From the NCBI GenBank assembly GCA_963556145.1, contig OY744468.1, positions 6,200,001 through 6,264,000 of the forward strand: 64,000 nucleotides of DNA. The letters are read 5' to 3'. Shown here one piece after another: positions 45,185 to 56,243 of this stretch. Each line of letters opens with the position of its first letter. The first letter of the stretch is position 1. Origin of the DNA: Hygrocybe punicea. Taxonomy: Eukaryota > Basidiomycota > Agaricomycetes > Agaricales > Hygrophoraceae. The position numbers were made by a program, and so were the translations under genes. The notes under the pieces are model-generated. The model worked only from the letters and a program-made list of their open reading frames with translations, was not told where the DNA came from and did no database searches.

Positions 45185-46726
45185 CGTATAAAGCCGAGCA
45201 TAACTACGCTGTATTTATATCAAAAAACTGTTATTAGATCAATCGTACAAGTATTTATGGTGCACTTACATCGAGAGACCATGCAATGGTGACTGTCCTT
45301 GTTAAATTGATCATACTAGTAATAAAGGACTCAGGCTGTCATACAAGTACTTGTGTTGTACTTACATTTAGAGAGCTGGCCAAATGTTATCCACCCCGGG
45401 CCTCAGAACCAAGGGGAAATAGGATAAATACCTCATAGAAATTGGCTGAAGCTTGGTTTCTAGACTAGTATAATTTGAGGATTATTGGGGAAAGGATGGA
45501 TGATATCAAGAAGGATCAGTACTAGTATGAACGAAGGTCATGATCTACATTCTGGGCTACCGGCAATTACATCTGGCCATTCCTTCAGAAATGGTGTGGA
45601 TTTATTTTATGAAAAGCATTGGGAGCTTGCCAATGGATTTCAGATTTAGCCCCAAAAGCCATAGTAGCCATACATATATACACGACTGACTCAAACACCC
45701 CCGGTCGACAACTTGAGGCAAATGAGGTCTCAATGACATTAGATCAGATAGTTCCATTAAATGACACCATCAGGAAAATGCTGTATGGGTTAAATACGCA
45801 AATCAAGTTATATCAGCTACTACTGCAACTACGCTGTAGATGCGGGTTCTTGGTGGCTTCGGAACTATATAAAGAAATATATAAAGATCCTAACCTGTGG
45901 GTGTCAGCGTAGAAGTGACTGGATAAGTCAGTGTCGGGAATAGTAGTAAAAGAAAGGGATTGTTAGTAAAAGTAAAGCCGCCGCGTAAAACTGGACTAAT
46001 AACGAGGAATCCGGCGATGAACGGACAAATAATGAAGAACCCGACGATGCCGACGATGTCGGGTACGGCGGGTCGGGTCGGGTCGGGTCGGGTCGGGTCG
46101 GAAACAATGAACGAATATACGGGAACAACGATAAAAACGACGAAGTGGACTATAAAAAGCTAAGGGTCTACATGGACGAGCATTTGAAGGGATTAAAATG
46201 GTTCTGACTATGAGGGAAATGGGGACTAATGGTATCATTTTTTTGTACGGTCGTCGGGGACCGTTTTTATAGTACAGGAAACAGTAATCTACTTTCGGAC
46301 ATGTCTACTTTGGCCGATGGTAAGCTACAAAGAAAGGTTGGAATGGGGATGTGGAAAGGGGGGTTGCAAAGCAACGAAGACAGGAAATGGAGGGGAAAAC
46401 GAATATGCAAGGAAAAGATCTAGAAAGTCCTACATATCTCCAAAAGGACGAGGGGATGCATAAATAAAGTAAATCCGAAGTCGGGGATTGAGTCCGAAGA
46501 GATCCATCTCCTGGAATTGGAACTCCGAGGCGTTTGAGGCTGCCGGATTTAGCCCAAAAGCGGCCGTCACAAAGCGGCATGTGTCGGGTTACGTCGGTCA
46601 CGTCACGTCACGTCACGTCACGTCACGTCGGGTTACGTCGGGTTCGAATGCAAGTCGAATGGCGGCAACGGGTTGGTCCGGATTTGTGATATATCGATGA
46701 TACGGACTCAGAGGGATGTCGACCCT
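45185..46726. other. Non-coding region with pentamer microsatellites
   Basis: No gene is supported. (GGGTC)n of about seven units lies at 46068-46101 and (CGTCA)n of about six units at 46597-46629, in CpG-rich DNA (45950-46720) unlike the AT-rich surroundings. A motif TTTAGCCC(C)AAAAGC occurs at 45644 and 46546. This may be a separate small insertion inside the KDZ element, but its ends were not found. Confidence 0.5.
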
Positions 46727-47900
46727 CTACAACGCTTGTTGGGAGGAAGCTGCAATTAATGACCGAAGTTCTGCAATAAAGATGTCCTTGGTGGCTACAA
46801 CTGCCTGCTGATCTAACAGGGCTTGGTGTGATCTTTCAACATTTTCTTTCGCTTCCTTGAACTGTTCCTGAACCTTGGCCAAATCGAGTGCAAGATCCTT
46901 TGCCTCTTGGCGCTGAGAAGCCACAAGCACGACTGTTGTCCTGCTGAGCTGTTCATGAATGCTATTTAATTCATCCAATGCATCTCTCCGTAGTCTTGGA
47001 GATGCATAATGTGTGAATGGCATAGTCGCCATGACGTGTTGTGCCCTGAAGTACAACCAGCAACCAGTTTCAACAGATATTGCTTCGCACTAAGAACATC
47101 TTGAGCATACACGATCCTGCTTTTAAATCATGTAGATGATACTTACCCAACGTACAATGTCTGAGATAAGCCACGATAATTGTTTCGATGCCTTGGCAGC
47201 TTTGACAATGGCTGGCCTCAATGTGCGAGTACGAGGTAAAACTAATCGAGCACGGAATTCCAGTCATTTCCACTCATGTGAAACAGAAACTCACCAAAAG
47301 GCATATTGCCTCTCCTAGCTCCATCCACAAACCCAAATATGGCTGAATTAGGGTGAGGACAGACTGTTTTGTTGCTGTTGCTCGATGATGGGGTTTCTGC
47401 TGACATGCCAGACGCATTCTGTTCAAGTTGTATATCGTCAACTGAATCAGAGTCGGAATCTTCATCTGCGTCCAAGCTATTTGAGTTGGAAGCTTGACTA
47501 AGCAGAAGTAACTGGGGGTCAATATTGTTTGTCTGCATGTTCAAGCATTAGCATGAGTATGTGTAAATGAAGGGAATTTGTTCACTGGGGTGGGGGTTGG
47601 GGGAAGGCAAAAGATGTCGAAAGTACTATTTGTTATGTTAGCTCCAGCAGAAGCTGGTGGAATACGAATTGTAATTGGTGTATGTGTCAATGTTTCAGCG
47701 TTTTGGAGTGGTCCACATGGGTCAACTGCCACCGAAGGAAGCTTGGCAGCCAGCGGTACATCATTTGAGTCCAATTTCTGAAGCACTGATCTTGGTACAC
47801 ATTGCATACAGAAGGAAGCATTGCTTGACTTACTGAAGCAGAAAGTACTTTTCCACTGCGTGTATGCTGACATTCTGAGAGGAGTGGGTGGTTTGGGCAT
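46727..47900 (-). CDS. KDZ-element gene 3: Ser/acidic linker and coiled-coil protein, unknown
   Basis: Minus-strand exons in order: a Pro/Cys-containing exon near 47900-47560 with SVLQKLDSNDVPLAAKLPSV; exon 47544-47280 with LDADEDSDSDSVDD and SAIFGFVDGARRGNMPFG ending at a GTGAGT donor; a short exon with RTRTLRPAIVKAAKASKQLS; and a last exon 47056-46727 with MATMPFTHYASPRLRRDALDEL, a coiled coil and LRSLIAASSQQAL before the stop. The coiled coil near VVLVASQRQEAK is reminiscent of KDZ gene 1. Function unknown; start and exon edges approximate. Confidence 0.45.
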
Positions 47901-48088
47901 CTGCGACAGTGGCGGGGCTGATTTGCCTTTCTTTTGAGGGTTCGCAGCCGACCTGCTTTGGCCATTGCGAGGGGTGGACCACGATGGTGTTTGTGGTGGT
48001 CACAGTTTTTTCTCCTGGCTTGACGGTTCCACAGGACTGTGATGTATTACGACGAAGGAGTTGATCAGGCCACGTGTAATATTGGTTA

Positions 48089-51000
48089 ATGTATCATGCG
48101 CCATCTCCTGATATCTTAAAAATCCAACCTCTTGCTGAATCACCCACTGCAATGCAGTACACAGCTCCAACGGATGCAGGCAAACTGTCCAATAGCCCCA
48201 TCAAGGCATCAAAGACTGGCAGAAAACATCGAAGGGAGTGCATACCACCTGTGACCTCAACTCTGTCAAAGAAGATCGACGTGATTCATGAGTTGCCCCA
48301 TCACCAAGCCAGAGACCAAGTTGTCCCAGAGAATGCTATATCCTCACAGCCAGTCATTCATCACGCCAGACAATCTTCAGCTGATGACAACAGCCAGGGA
48401 TACGTGACTTACCTGGATTATGCACTTGTGGATTGCGCAGGCTTCTATCAAATATCAGATCGGATCTGTGTCGTGCAAGGGTGGGATGGCCAAAAGCATC
48501 ACGTAACGGTGATTGAACAGTTGCATCTGTACAACTTATAATGGCTGACAAGTACTACATAGAAGCATTGGTATCACCTGCATTTCATATGGATTGGGGA
48601 TGACATGATGATCGCATGCTCATGTCCAAATGAGGGTGTGACATGCATTCACGAGAAGTTCCTGCAGGAATTTCACAGTGAGCGGTTCCCTAGTGATGAC
48701 ATGTTCAGTTTTACCGGTGAGTAAAAAGGCAAGAACAGTGAAAAGTGCTGATCACATCGATAGATGAGACTGTAATCTTGTTCTCACGTGAAATGTGCGA
48801 AGGTGGTACATATTTGAATAGGTTTTCCGTGGCAAGTGAACAGCTGTGTGATTGTCTCTCATGAGGGAAGTGACCAGGGAGATGGGGAGTGGACTCGCAC
48901 AAAGGATGGAAGAGGGAGATGCCTACACATCAAGGTTGCACGTGATCACCTCCAGAAGCTGTTACAAAAGAATCCAGATGCAAGTGCAGAAACCTTGGAT
49001 GAAGTGTTAGGTTAGTTTGGGCTAGATCCATAGTTCAGCGCCACTGAAAGTAATATACATTAGACCCTGTGGTTTGTAGAGGCGCCCAAGGGAATGTATC
49101 AGTCTCATACCTCCCAATCCTTCCACCTCAGTGGGCAGTGTTGCCAACCGATGACCAAATTTATCCCCGTCCTGCTCTAGTTCGCACGACTCCACCATTA
49201 ATCTGTCTTGATGCATCCTCATCTTATCCATGTACTGTGGATCATCGAACAATGTATGACGCAACACTGGGCTTTGTAGAACGAGTGTACAGTCTATTCA
49301 TTAACAGAGCCATTCAAGACTCACGTCCAGTTGCAAAAATGCTCAACTTGCCCTCCCTCTCGTCACCACTTCATTGGTCCCGACTGCAGAAAACTTGGCA
49401 TTTTCAATTATAATAATTCAACAATGTTCACTCACGAGCTATTGGATGAGTATACATGCTCATTTACCACATCCGAAACCCCTTTTGTCACATGGGCATC
49501 TGTGGTATCACAATGCTACACTCTCAGCGGCCACGACTTCGTCAGCAACCCGATGCTCCGGTCAGTTTGGTTTTCATATGTCTGGATCCAGCACTTCGAC
49601 AACGACATGCATTGTGTTCAGTGCAGGCCAACTCCAGATAATGTGATATGGGACAGTGTTACACTTGCCTTTGGCCGAAAGCATGTGTTGGAATCATTGA
49701 AACCACCAACAACGACCGAAAACCACTCACCCATTCATGAAAATCGCAAATACATCAGTAATCAACAAATCTTGGCCAACCGGCAATTACAAGACGTGCT
49801 ACGGAAGGTTATTGCAATGCCAACACTACCCACCATCTTGAAAAGGAGTAACGACGACCTTGAGGATATTGGCAGCAGAAATAACACACTGAGGGGAGAG
49901 GATTGTGCAAAGGTAAAGAATGTAGAAGAGGAGGTGAGGGCAAAAGCAGCAGCGATGGTCCTGGACCACATTGGCAGGATCGAGTTGGTGGCTCAATCAT
50001 TGTCGGATTTGAACAAGGGATTGGGGACAATTTTCACAGCATGCTATGGGGTGGAAGCATATCAACATCAATGCCAACCACCAACCTGGTATCACCGGCT
50101 GTTTCAGCAGGTGCGTAGACTTATCCAGAACCACATCTCAGTGCTGATATCATGACATTAGTTATGTGCCCATGAATCCATTTTACAGCTTACCACACAT
50201 CCAGCATTAGATGACCTAAGCTTATTCAACCAGAATCCTACACAGCATAATGCTTCACAGCTTCTGAGCATTCCAGTAATATTTAACGTCCTAAAAGAAG
50301 AAGGCAGGCTGATGGTGCCATATCCTGACAAGTTGTTAGATTTCTGCCAGTGGATATGTAAACGTGGCAGATTCGTTTTGGACAAGTTGTTGGAACAGGG
50401 TGCACAGGGTGTGCAGTTAAACCAGGTGGAGACTACAGTGGAAAATGATTGGGAAGTTGTGAGTCCAGGGACCAAATAATTATTCGATATTGACTTACAT
50501 GTCGTAGTTGGGATGTTGCTATAGCATGCCAAAGGTCCGCCCACACCCTATCTACCCACGTCTCAAGTACGATCAGCAAAAGGAAAAAGAGCAACAACGT
50601 GGAGGGAAGTGCTCTAAATATTATTCACAATACAGTCAGCAGCGTCTCACAGGGGGGATAATGTGTGTCTGGTGCACTCACAGCGACTGTTACGGCTTCC
50701 ACTGCATCCCACGGAGTGAAGGCCAGGATGATGTCTTCTCAGCGATGGTGACTCATTGGCCAAAGGCACCAAAAAGAGTCATATATGACTTTGATTGTGC
50801 ACTAGGACCATATTGCTTGACTTTGGAACCAGCATTTTTTGCCGACACATTGTTTGTCGTTGACGCCTTCCATGCGAAAGGCCATACAAAATGTGCGCCT
50901 GCAGCATTCTTGACCACCTACTCCAGTGTGGATCCGCATCTATCACACATCAATTCAAGCACTGCAGAGTGTGGCAATGGTGGGCTCAGTCGGATCCGCA

Positions 51001-51104
51001 AGTCCATTAGCTATATGGGGCAACAGCATGCCATACTTTATACAGAAACATTTGTCTCTGTCTGGAATCGCTTGATTACTAGAAGGATGTTGGGGTCAGA
51101 ATAA
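48089..51104 (+). CDS. KDZ transposase with Cys-cluster domain (probably degenerate)
   Basis: The N-terminal exon (48089-48541) is Ser/Pro/Lys-rich, then YQISDRICVVQGWDGQ. Next, CSCPNEGVTCIHEKF (about 48627) is a SWIM-like C-x-C...C-x-H. The central Cys-cluster region (49331-50155) has KCSTCPPSRHHFIGPDCRKLG, HELLDEYTCSFTTSETPFV and CVQCRPTPDNVIWDSVTLAFGRKH, typical of KDZ-associated CxC domains. The C-terminal exon (50510-51104) is the KDZ catalytic core: GGIMCVWCTHSDCYGFH, Asp at 50787 (VIYDFDCALG), Asp at 50862 (VVDAFHAKGHTKC), Glu at 50967 (AECGNGGLSRIRKS). The catalytic D/D/E set is present, but frames shift near 49250-49330 and stops occur around 48540-49070, so this copy is probably inactive unless heavily spliced. 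It would act on the long repeat-built ends. Confidence 0.78.
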
Positions 51105-51124
51105 TAAGGTTCATACATACCATT

Positions 51125-52514
51125 GTGTTAATGAGATAGTCCTGAGAGACCGTAGAGTAAAGAGTGTGAGTTAAGGTTCGGTAAGACCAAGGAAAGCGTT
51201 GGGTTGTACATACCTTCCTGCCACTGGGTAAGGTGCCGGGGATCTGCCAAGGGATCCTCTACAGTTTGGTAAAACCATACCTTTCTAGCAGGGTTTGCAC
51301 GTACCCTCCCGCTATTAGGATGGTTCTACAAGACCATCAGAAGATCCTATATATCATCTGCGGTTCAGTGAGACCAAAGCCATAGACAAGGTTTGCATGT
51401 ACCCTCCTGTTACTGGCCATGGTGCCAGGAGACCACAAGAACGTCCCTATCTGTCTTCTATGGTTCAGCAAAACCATACCTGTTGAGCAATGTTTGCACA
51501 TACCCTCCTGCTACTAAGACAGTTCTACGAGACCATCAGAAGATCCCAGTGATCATCTATGGTTCAGCAAGACCAAAGTTGTCCCTGTTACCGGCCATGG
51601 TACCAGGAGACCGTGAGAATGTCCTATCTGTCTTCTATGGTTCAGCAAAACCATACATGTTGAGCAGGGTTTGCACGTACCCTCCTGCTACTAAGATGGT
51701 TCTACGAGACCATCAGAAGATCCCATTGATCATCTACAGTTCAGCGAGACCAAAGCCCTGTTACTGGCCATGGTACCAGGAGACCACGAGAACGTCCTAT
51801 CTGTCTTCTATGGTTCAGCAAAACCATACCGGTTGAGCAGGGTTTGCACGTACCCTCCTGCTACTAATACAGTTCTACGAGACCATCAGAAGATCCCATT
51901 GATCATCTACAGTTCAGCGAGACCAAAGCCCTGTTACTGGCCATGGTACCAGGAGACCACGAGAACGTCCTATCTGTCTTCTATGGTTCAGCAAAACCAT
52001 ACCGGTTGAGCAGGGTTTGCACGTACCCTCCTGCTACTAATACAGTTCTACGAGACCATCAGAAGATCCCATTGATCATCTATGGTTCAGCGAGACCAAA
52101 GTTGTCTCCTACATGCCATCTACAGTTCAGCAAAACCACGACTTTGCAGCAGGGTCTGCACATACCAGAGTCAACTGTAGGTCAACGAAAGCCTTCCGAT
52201 GTCGCTGATGCGCCTATATCTGAAGTGAGAGTGCATGTGTGGACACCTGAGATGTCACTTTAATAAGCTACAGTGAAGATGAACAAAGATCTCACCGATG
52301 ATCAACGCTGGGCGGTTCCTAGCCTGAGGTACCTACCAGGATTACAGTTTGTGTGGACTGTCCGGAGACCAAAGGTGTTCGCGAGGGTCAATGGTCCATG
52401 CAAACCGAAGCCTTGCGACGAGGTGGCGAACAGCCCGCTGTTACTGGTTTCACGCAGAAGTCGTTACCGTGTTTGTTACAATATGTGTTACTGTTTGTGC
52501 CGTATAGGCATTGT
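51125..52514 (+). repeat. Right terminal inverted repeat of the KDZ element (tandem about 173-bp units)
   Basis: Units beginning CCATGGTACCAGGAGACC recur at about 51418, 51595, 51768 and 51941. The spacing is 173 bp between the last three and slightly longer before. 173 is not a multiple of three, so the overlapping ORFs here are not genes. Inverted copy of 38042-39090. Copy number and some units differ between the two ends. Confidence 0.85.
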
Positions 52515-53142
52515 CACAGGAGACAGATGAGGTTTTTTTGCGATCAAATAATACACAGATATCCAGTCACATTTTGAAACTATTTGTGTTGTTATCTCAC
52601 TTGTGAAAATATTGCAGAAAATAATATTATCTAACAGTAGTATTTACACCAAAAATAGTCTATGCAGAAATTACAATTATTTAGGCTTTTATTGTGTTCA
52701 TTATTGTGAACATGTATTCAGAAAAGAGAAAATGATTCAAATATTGAGGATTTCTAGACCAATATCTATGGCTTTTATTGTGATGGCAGGATTTTACACT
52801 ATTTGGTCTCCAGATAATCAGGACCTGGCTTGTGCCTGAATTATCTTGAGACCAAATATCTTGAAGATCTGCCTGACAATAAGATCCACAGATATCTGGC
52901 CAGAAATCCTAAATATTTGGGCCATTTTCTTTTTTCTGAATACATGTACACAATAATGAAAACAATAAAGGCCTAAATAATTGTATTTTCTGTATGCACT
53001 ATTTCTGTATGAATACTGCATTTAGATAACATTATTTTCTACAATATTTTCACAAGCAAGATAACAATGTAAATAGTTTTAAAATTTGACTGGATATTTG
53101 TGTATTATTTTGATCACAAAAAATCCTTGTCTGTCTCCTGTG
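52515..53142. mobile_element. Fold-back MITE inserted in the KDZ right end
   Basis: Starts CACAGGAGAC and ends with its complement GTCTCCTGTG. The two halves are inverted copies over most of their roughly 310 bp (nearly 90 percent by eye), meeting near 52828. It is flanked by TGT on both sides (52512-52514 and 53143-53145), and excising it with one TGT restores the KDZ terminal sequence seen at 38037. The CACAG end and 3-bp duplication suggest a CACTA/CMC-type mobiliser. No real gene inside. Confidence 0.85.
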
Positions 53143-53318
53143 TGTTACATGCCCCAATCAACTCAATAACCTTGCAAGCAAGGTAATTTTGGATTTTTAG
53201 GCTCCAGTTTAGCTGAAAATAATGAATTCCTGTGGCGCCACAGGTAATTTCTGACGGCGTAATACTCAGGCTATGTATAGGCCTTATAGATAGGTGTGGA
53301 ATAGAATCAACCTCCCTC

Positions 53319-54587
53319 ATGAATTTCTTCAAATTCTTCTGCAGACGTGGACTGTCTCCAACCACCCTCCGGTCCTCTTATCGGGGCACACGTCACCTCT
53401 CGCTCGATATATCACCAACCCCCAATCCTTTGCCTGCTACTTTTTTCCGTGGTGGGACCTCGAAGGGCATCTTCATTAACCGTGCGCATCTCCCAGCCGA
53501 CCGTGCAGAATGGGCCCGAATCTTTCTCGGGATTATGGGCTCACCCGATGCGGAGCACCAAATGCAGCTCAACGGGATGGGAGGCGGCAGGTCCAGTCTA
53601 TCCAAAGTGTGCGTCGTGGGTGCGCCCTCCGACACGGACGGGGCGCAAGACGTTGACGTCGAGTACACTTTTGCGCAGGTGGGCATCGCAGACGGTACCG
53701 TTGATTACGCGGGCAACTGTGGCAACCTGACGAGCGTCGTGGGGGTATTCGCTCTTGACGAGCGACTTTGTAAACCCAAGACAGTAGGCGCGCGCGCAAC
53801 GGTGCGTGCCTTCAACACGAATACGGGAAAGATCATTGATACGACGTTCCCGGTCGCTTTTGTCCCAGGTGCTCATGCGGTGACTCCAGTGCTCGATCTT
53901 GCAGAGGTAAACATGGCAGGCGTTCCCGGAATGGCCTCTCAAATCATTTTGGACTTTATATCCCCCAGTGGAGCGCGCACTGGTAAACTTCTCCCATCGG
54001 GCAGTCCGATTGACATCATAAACGTCCTAGCTCACCAGCCCCACGGTACTCCCACGACCATACGCGCTTCCCTGATCGACGCGACCAACCCCACTGTCTT
54101 TATCACTTCTTCAGAACTGCGCACACTCCTCACCATTTCTCCTGACTCTCCCATCCCATTCTCTGACCAGCACGTTCTCGCTCTCCTCGAATCCATCCGA
54201 CAGCACGGCGCACGGTACATGGGCCTAGATCCCTCTATGCAGTCACAACCCAAAATAGCGGTTCTCAGTGCGCCATGTCGAGCAAAGGGTGCTCGTGAGG
54301 CAGACATATATGTGCATGCGCTGTCGATGGGCGTGCTTCATCGTGCCGTGCCAATGACGGTGGGTCTGTGTCTCGGCGTCGCGGCAGGAATAGAAGGAAC
54401 GCTCGTCTGGGAGATCGTCAAGCGTGCCAGGGCGGCCCAAGGCGGTTCGCCTGGTGGGCTAGTGCGGATTGCACACCCTAGCGGGATGGTGGATGTTGGC
54501 GCCGAGGTTGATCTTAATGGAGATGTTGTAAGTGCAAAAGTCGTGAGGACGGGACGGCGGCTGATGAAGGGCGTTGTCTGGTGGTGA
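53319..54587 (+). CDS. PrpF-family protein (aconitate/methylaconitate isomerase-like)
   Basis: An intronless 422-residue protein from Met at 53319. The frame is open further upstream, but this Met begins a presequence-like stretch (MNFFKFFCRRGLSPTTLRSS), Arg/Ser-rich without acids, suggesting mitochondrial import. PrpF signatures follow: FFRGGTSKGIFI near residues 44-55, GRSSLSKVCVV, and the catalytic loop AGNCGN with Cys134. A diaminopimelate-epimerase-like duplicated fold is implied by the HRAVPMTVGLCLG block (about 344-357) and GMVDVGAEVD near the end. Family members isomerise cis/trans-aconitate or 2-methylaconitate; the substrate here cannot be told. The start lies about 170 bp from the KDZ element end, so its promoter may include transposon DNA. 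Confidence 0.88.
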   Translation: MNFFKFFCRRGLSPTTLRSSYRGTRHLSLDISPTPNPLPATFFRGGTSKGIFINRAHLPADRAEWARIFLGIMGSPDAEHQMQLNGMGGGRSSLSKVCVVGAPSDTDGAQDVDVEYTFAQVGIADGTVDYAGNCGNLTSVVGVFALDERLCKPKTVGARATVRAFNTNTGKIIDTTFPVAFVPGAHAVTPVLDLAEVNMAGVPGMASQIILDFISPSGARTGKLLPSGSPIDIINVLAHQPHGTPTTIRASLIDATNPTVFITSSELRTLLTISPDSPIPFSDQHVLALLESIRQHGARYMGLDPSMQSQPKIAVLSAPCRAKGAREADIYVHALSMGVLHRAVPMTVGLCLGVAAGIEGTLVWEIVKRARAAQGGSPGGLVRIAHPSGMVDVGAEVDLNGDVVSAKVVRTGRRLMKGVVWW

Positions 54588-54877
54588 GAGAAACAAATGT
54601 AGGCGCCAGTGCCATAGCATTCTTGTATATTTTGTCTAATTGGATATCTTTGATGTTCTACAGGTCAGCTTGACGAGTTTTGGTTCCAGAATCGTCGGAT
54701 TATTCTCGTATACTAGCTGCCGGGGCCCTCAGGAGTAATGACTACATATCTACATCCATCGTATCCTCTTCAGTTCGTAACTCCCATCCAATTTCTTCGT
54801 TCAAGAAGGAGTAACCACAGTCGGAAATTAAAACTAGTTCGGTCTCATCAAGTTCCCTGCATAAAACGACGGGTCTC

Positions 54878-55268
54878 TCATTCCAAGTTCGATTTCTTGG
54901 GGATGAAACGGCCTAGATCCGTTGGCAAATTGGCGACGAGCTCGTATTCCAAATTCACATGATCGATCCACTGCCCACCGATCGCGAGGACATCACGCAC
55001 GAAGGCGGTCGCAGCGATTGGTGAACAAGTCTCAGCTCGTTGCACCCTTCGTCGTTATCAAATTTGGCACAGTCGGTCTTCAGGACACAGGGACAGTGCA
55101 GTGAACGTTCAGCGGCCTGTGGCTCCATAACCAGCATGTTGCAAAGTTAAGTGTAGAGAAGGCGAGTGTGATGTCGGGTTCCGTCAACCGCAGACGTTCG
55201 ACGAGGCGAGCGAGGCACTGGAGGATGAACTATCCGGTTTGAACAACCACCAGGCCTTTTCCGAGTCC
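54878..55268 (-). pseudogene. Fragments of a fungal membrane-protein gene
   Basis: The minus-strand block 55268-55080 reads GLVVVQTG, stop, FILQCLARLVERLRLTEPDI, then LAFSTLNFATCWLW and PLNVHCTVPV. This pattern matches a widespread uncharacterised agaricomycete transmembrane family in which a Trp occupies the position of the TAG (55230-55232). A second minus block, about 55040-54878, reads FVRDVLAIGGQWIDHVNLEYELV and ends at a stop. Both look like decayed exons. The TGG-to-TAG change is a G-to-A transition. 54588-54877 shows nothing. Confidence 0.45.
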
Positions 55269-56243
55269 TAAATTTATTTAGGAATAAATTCAATGTAGTG
55301 CATTCTTGAGTGCGGCAACTCAGTGATATTCGGATGCAGGGCTGAACGCGAACATCATGCAACGTCTGTCGCACCGATTGCAGGACGAGCGATGAGCGCA
55401 TCGATGAGCGCATCGATGAGCTTCAGCATGATTGTTTGTCCATGACAATCTCATGTCGTGGTTCTTTTATACTTGAGCAATTGCAAGCTCCCAGAACTAT
55501 TTATTGTGAAAGTTTCATTTACAACGTCGGGCATCACGGAGGCTCCACATAGATACAACGTCGACCATGGTAGCCTTTATAATAGAGATGGCACTGAAGT
55601 CCAATCGAGACGGAGCTGCTAAGAGACTGGATGTCGCATGTCGCCAGGAAGCCTAAGGCTATTCATGAGGTACTCTGACACGAACACGATGAGCGGTCCA
55701 TACAAGTAACAATTGTCTTACCAGAACCCTTTGGTTTGAGAGGGGCATGAGTTGATCCATGCATTCTGGTGAACAACAAAATTGGGTGGGAGTTTCGTTG
55801 GTTGGACAACCGAAATCTAGATCCGAGCGAATTATGAAGCTTATATGATGTCTGAGCGGTCGACTGGAATTCCAGCTGAAGAGCGGCCTCCAACAAGGGC
55901 CGCGAGAACAATCGAGCCAAGCAGCATGAGAGGTAATGTAGGAGGAACAGCTCTTGTGGTGCGAAGCATGCCAGTGGCGACTTATAGCCTGTGTTTGCTG
56001 ATATTCCTTTGCAGGATTGTTCGTGTGCTTGAGGGCCCTGGTCCGTATTTATACGATAGATCTGGGCTGAGACGGTTGTGGATCCTTCTTCGAGAAATCA
56101 GGAACAAACTTGAACATGCCGTAACTTAACCATGGCCAACTCGCAGGACCACGAATTCCTGAAACAGCGATGCTAACGTGTACTGCGGGCGCTTTCTGTG
56201 CTTGTCGTTCTCCACCGTTATCGAACACAGCAGGCGGGCGACC
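55269..56243. other. Intergenic and promoter region of the NLR-like gene
   Basis: No gene supported. A short tandem repeat GAGCGCATCGAT lies at 55395-55420. A TATA-like TATTTATA at 56046-56053 lies about 190 bp before the NLR start codon. The ORFs at 55663-55920 and 55845-56129 have no recognisable content. Confidence 0.45.

Larger units (their letters stand above)
38037..53150 (+). mobile_element. Large KDZ-type DNA transposon with >1-kb repeat-built inverted termini
   Basis: Left sequence from ATGTAACAATGCC (38037) is mirrored by the right end GGCAT-TGT...TACAT (52507-53150) once a MITE (52515-53142 plus a TGT duplication) is removed. The inverted similarity extends over more than 1 kb inwards. 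Inside are a KDZ transposase gene (48089-51104, plus), a coiled-coil/repeat gene (39529-44153, minus), a MYND-like gene (44393-45184, plus) and another minus gene (46727-47900). A non-autonomous LTR element (41158-43594) is nested within. Subtracting insertions gives about 12 kb. No 8-bp target duplication was seen next to these ends, so the outermost nucleotides may be eroded. Confidence 0.75.

Noticed and set aside
46068..46101. (GGGTC)n as a telomeric repeat
   Set aside because: The unit is not the fungal telomere TTAGGG and the run is short and internal.
51393..52530. Repeated ORFs with products like VFYGSAKPY...VLRDHQKIP and MKMNKDLTDDQRWA, also at 38026-39016
   Set aside because: They lie in the inverted terminal arrays of the KDZ element; the 173-bp period shifts the frame each unit, so they are not genes.
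53393..54440. Minus-strand and alternate-frame ORFs within the PrpF gene
   Set aside because: GC-rich shadow frames of a clearly conserved plus-strand protein.
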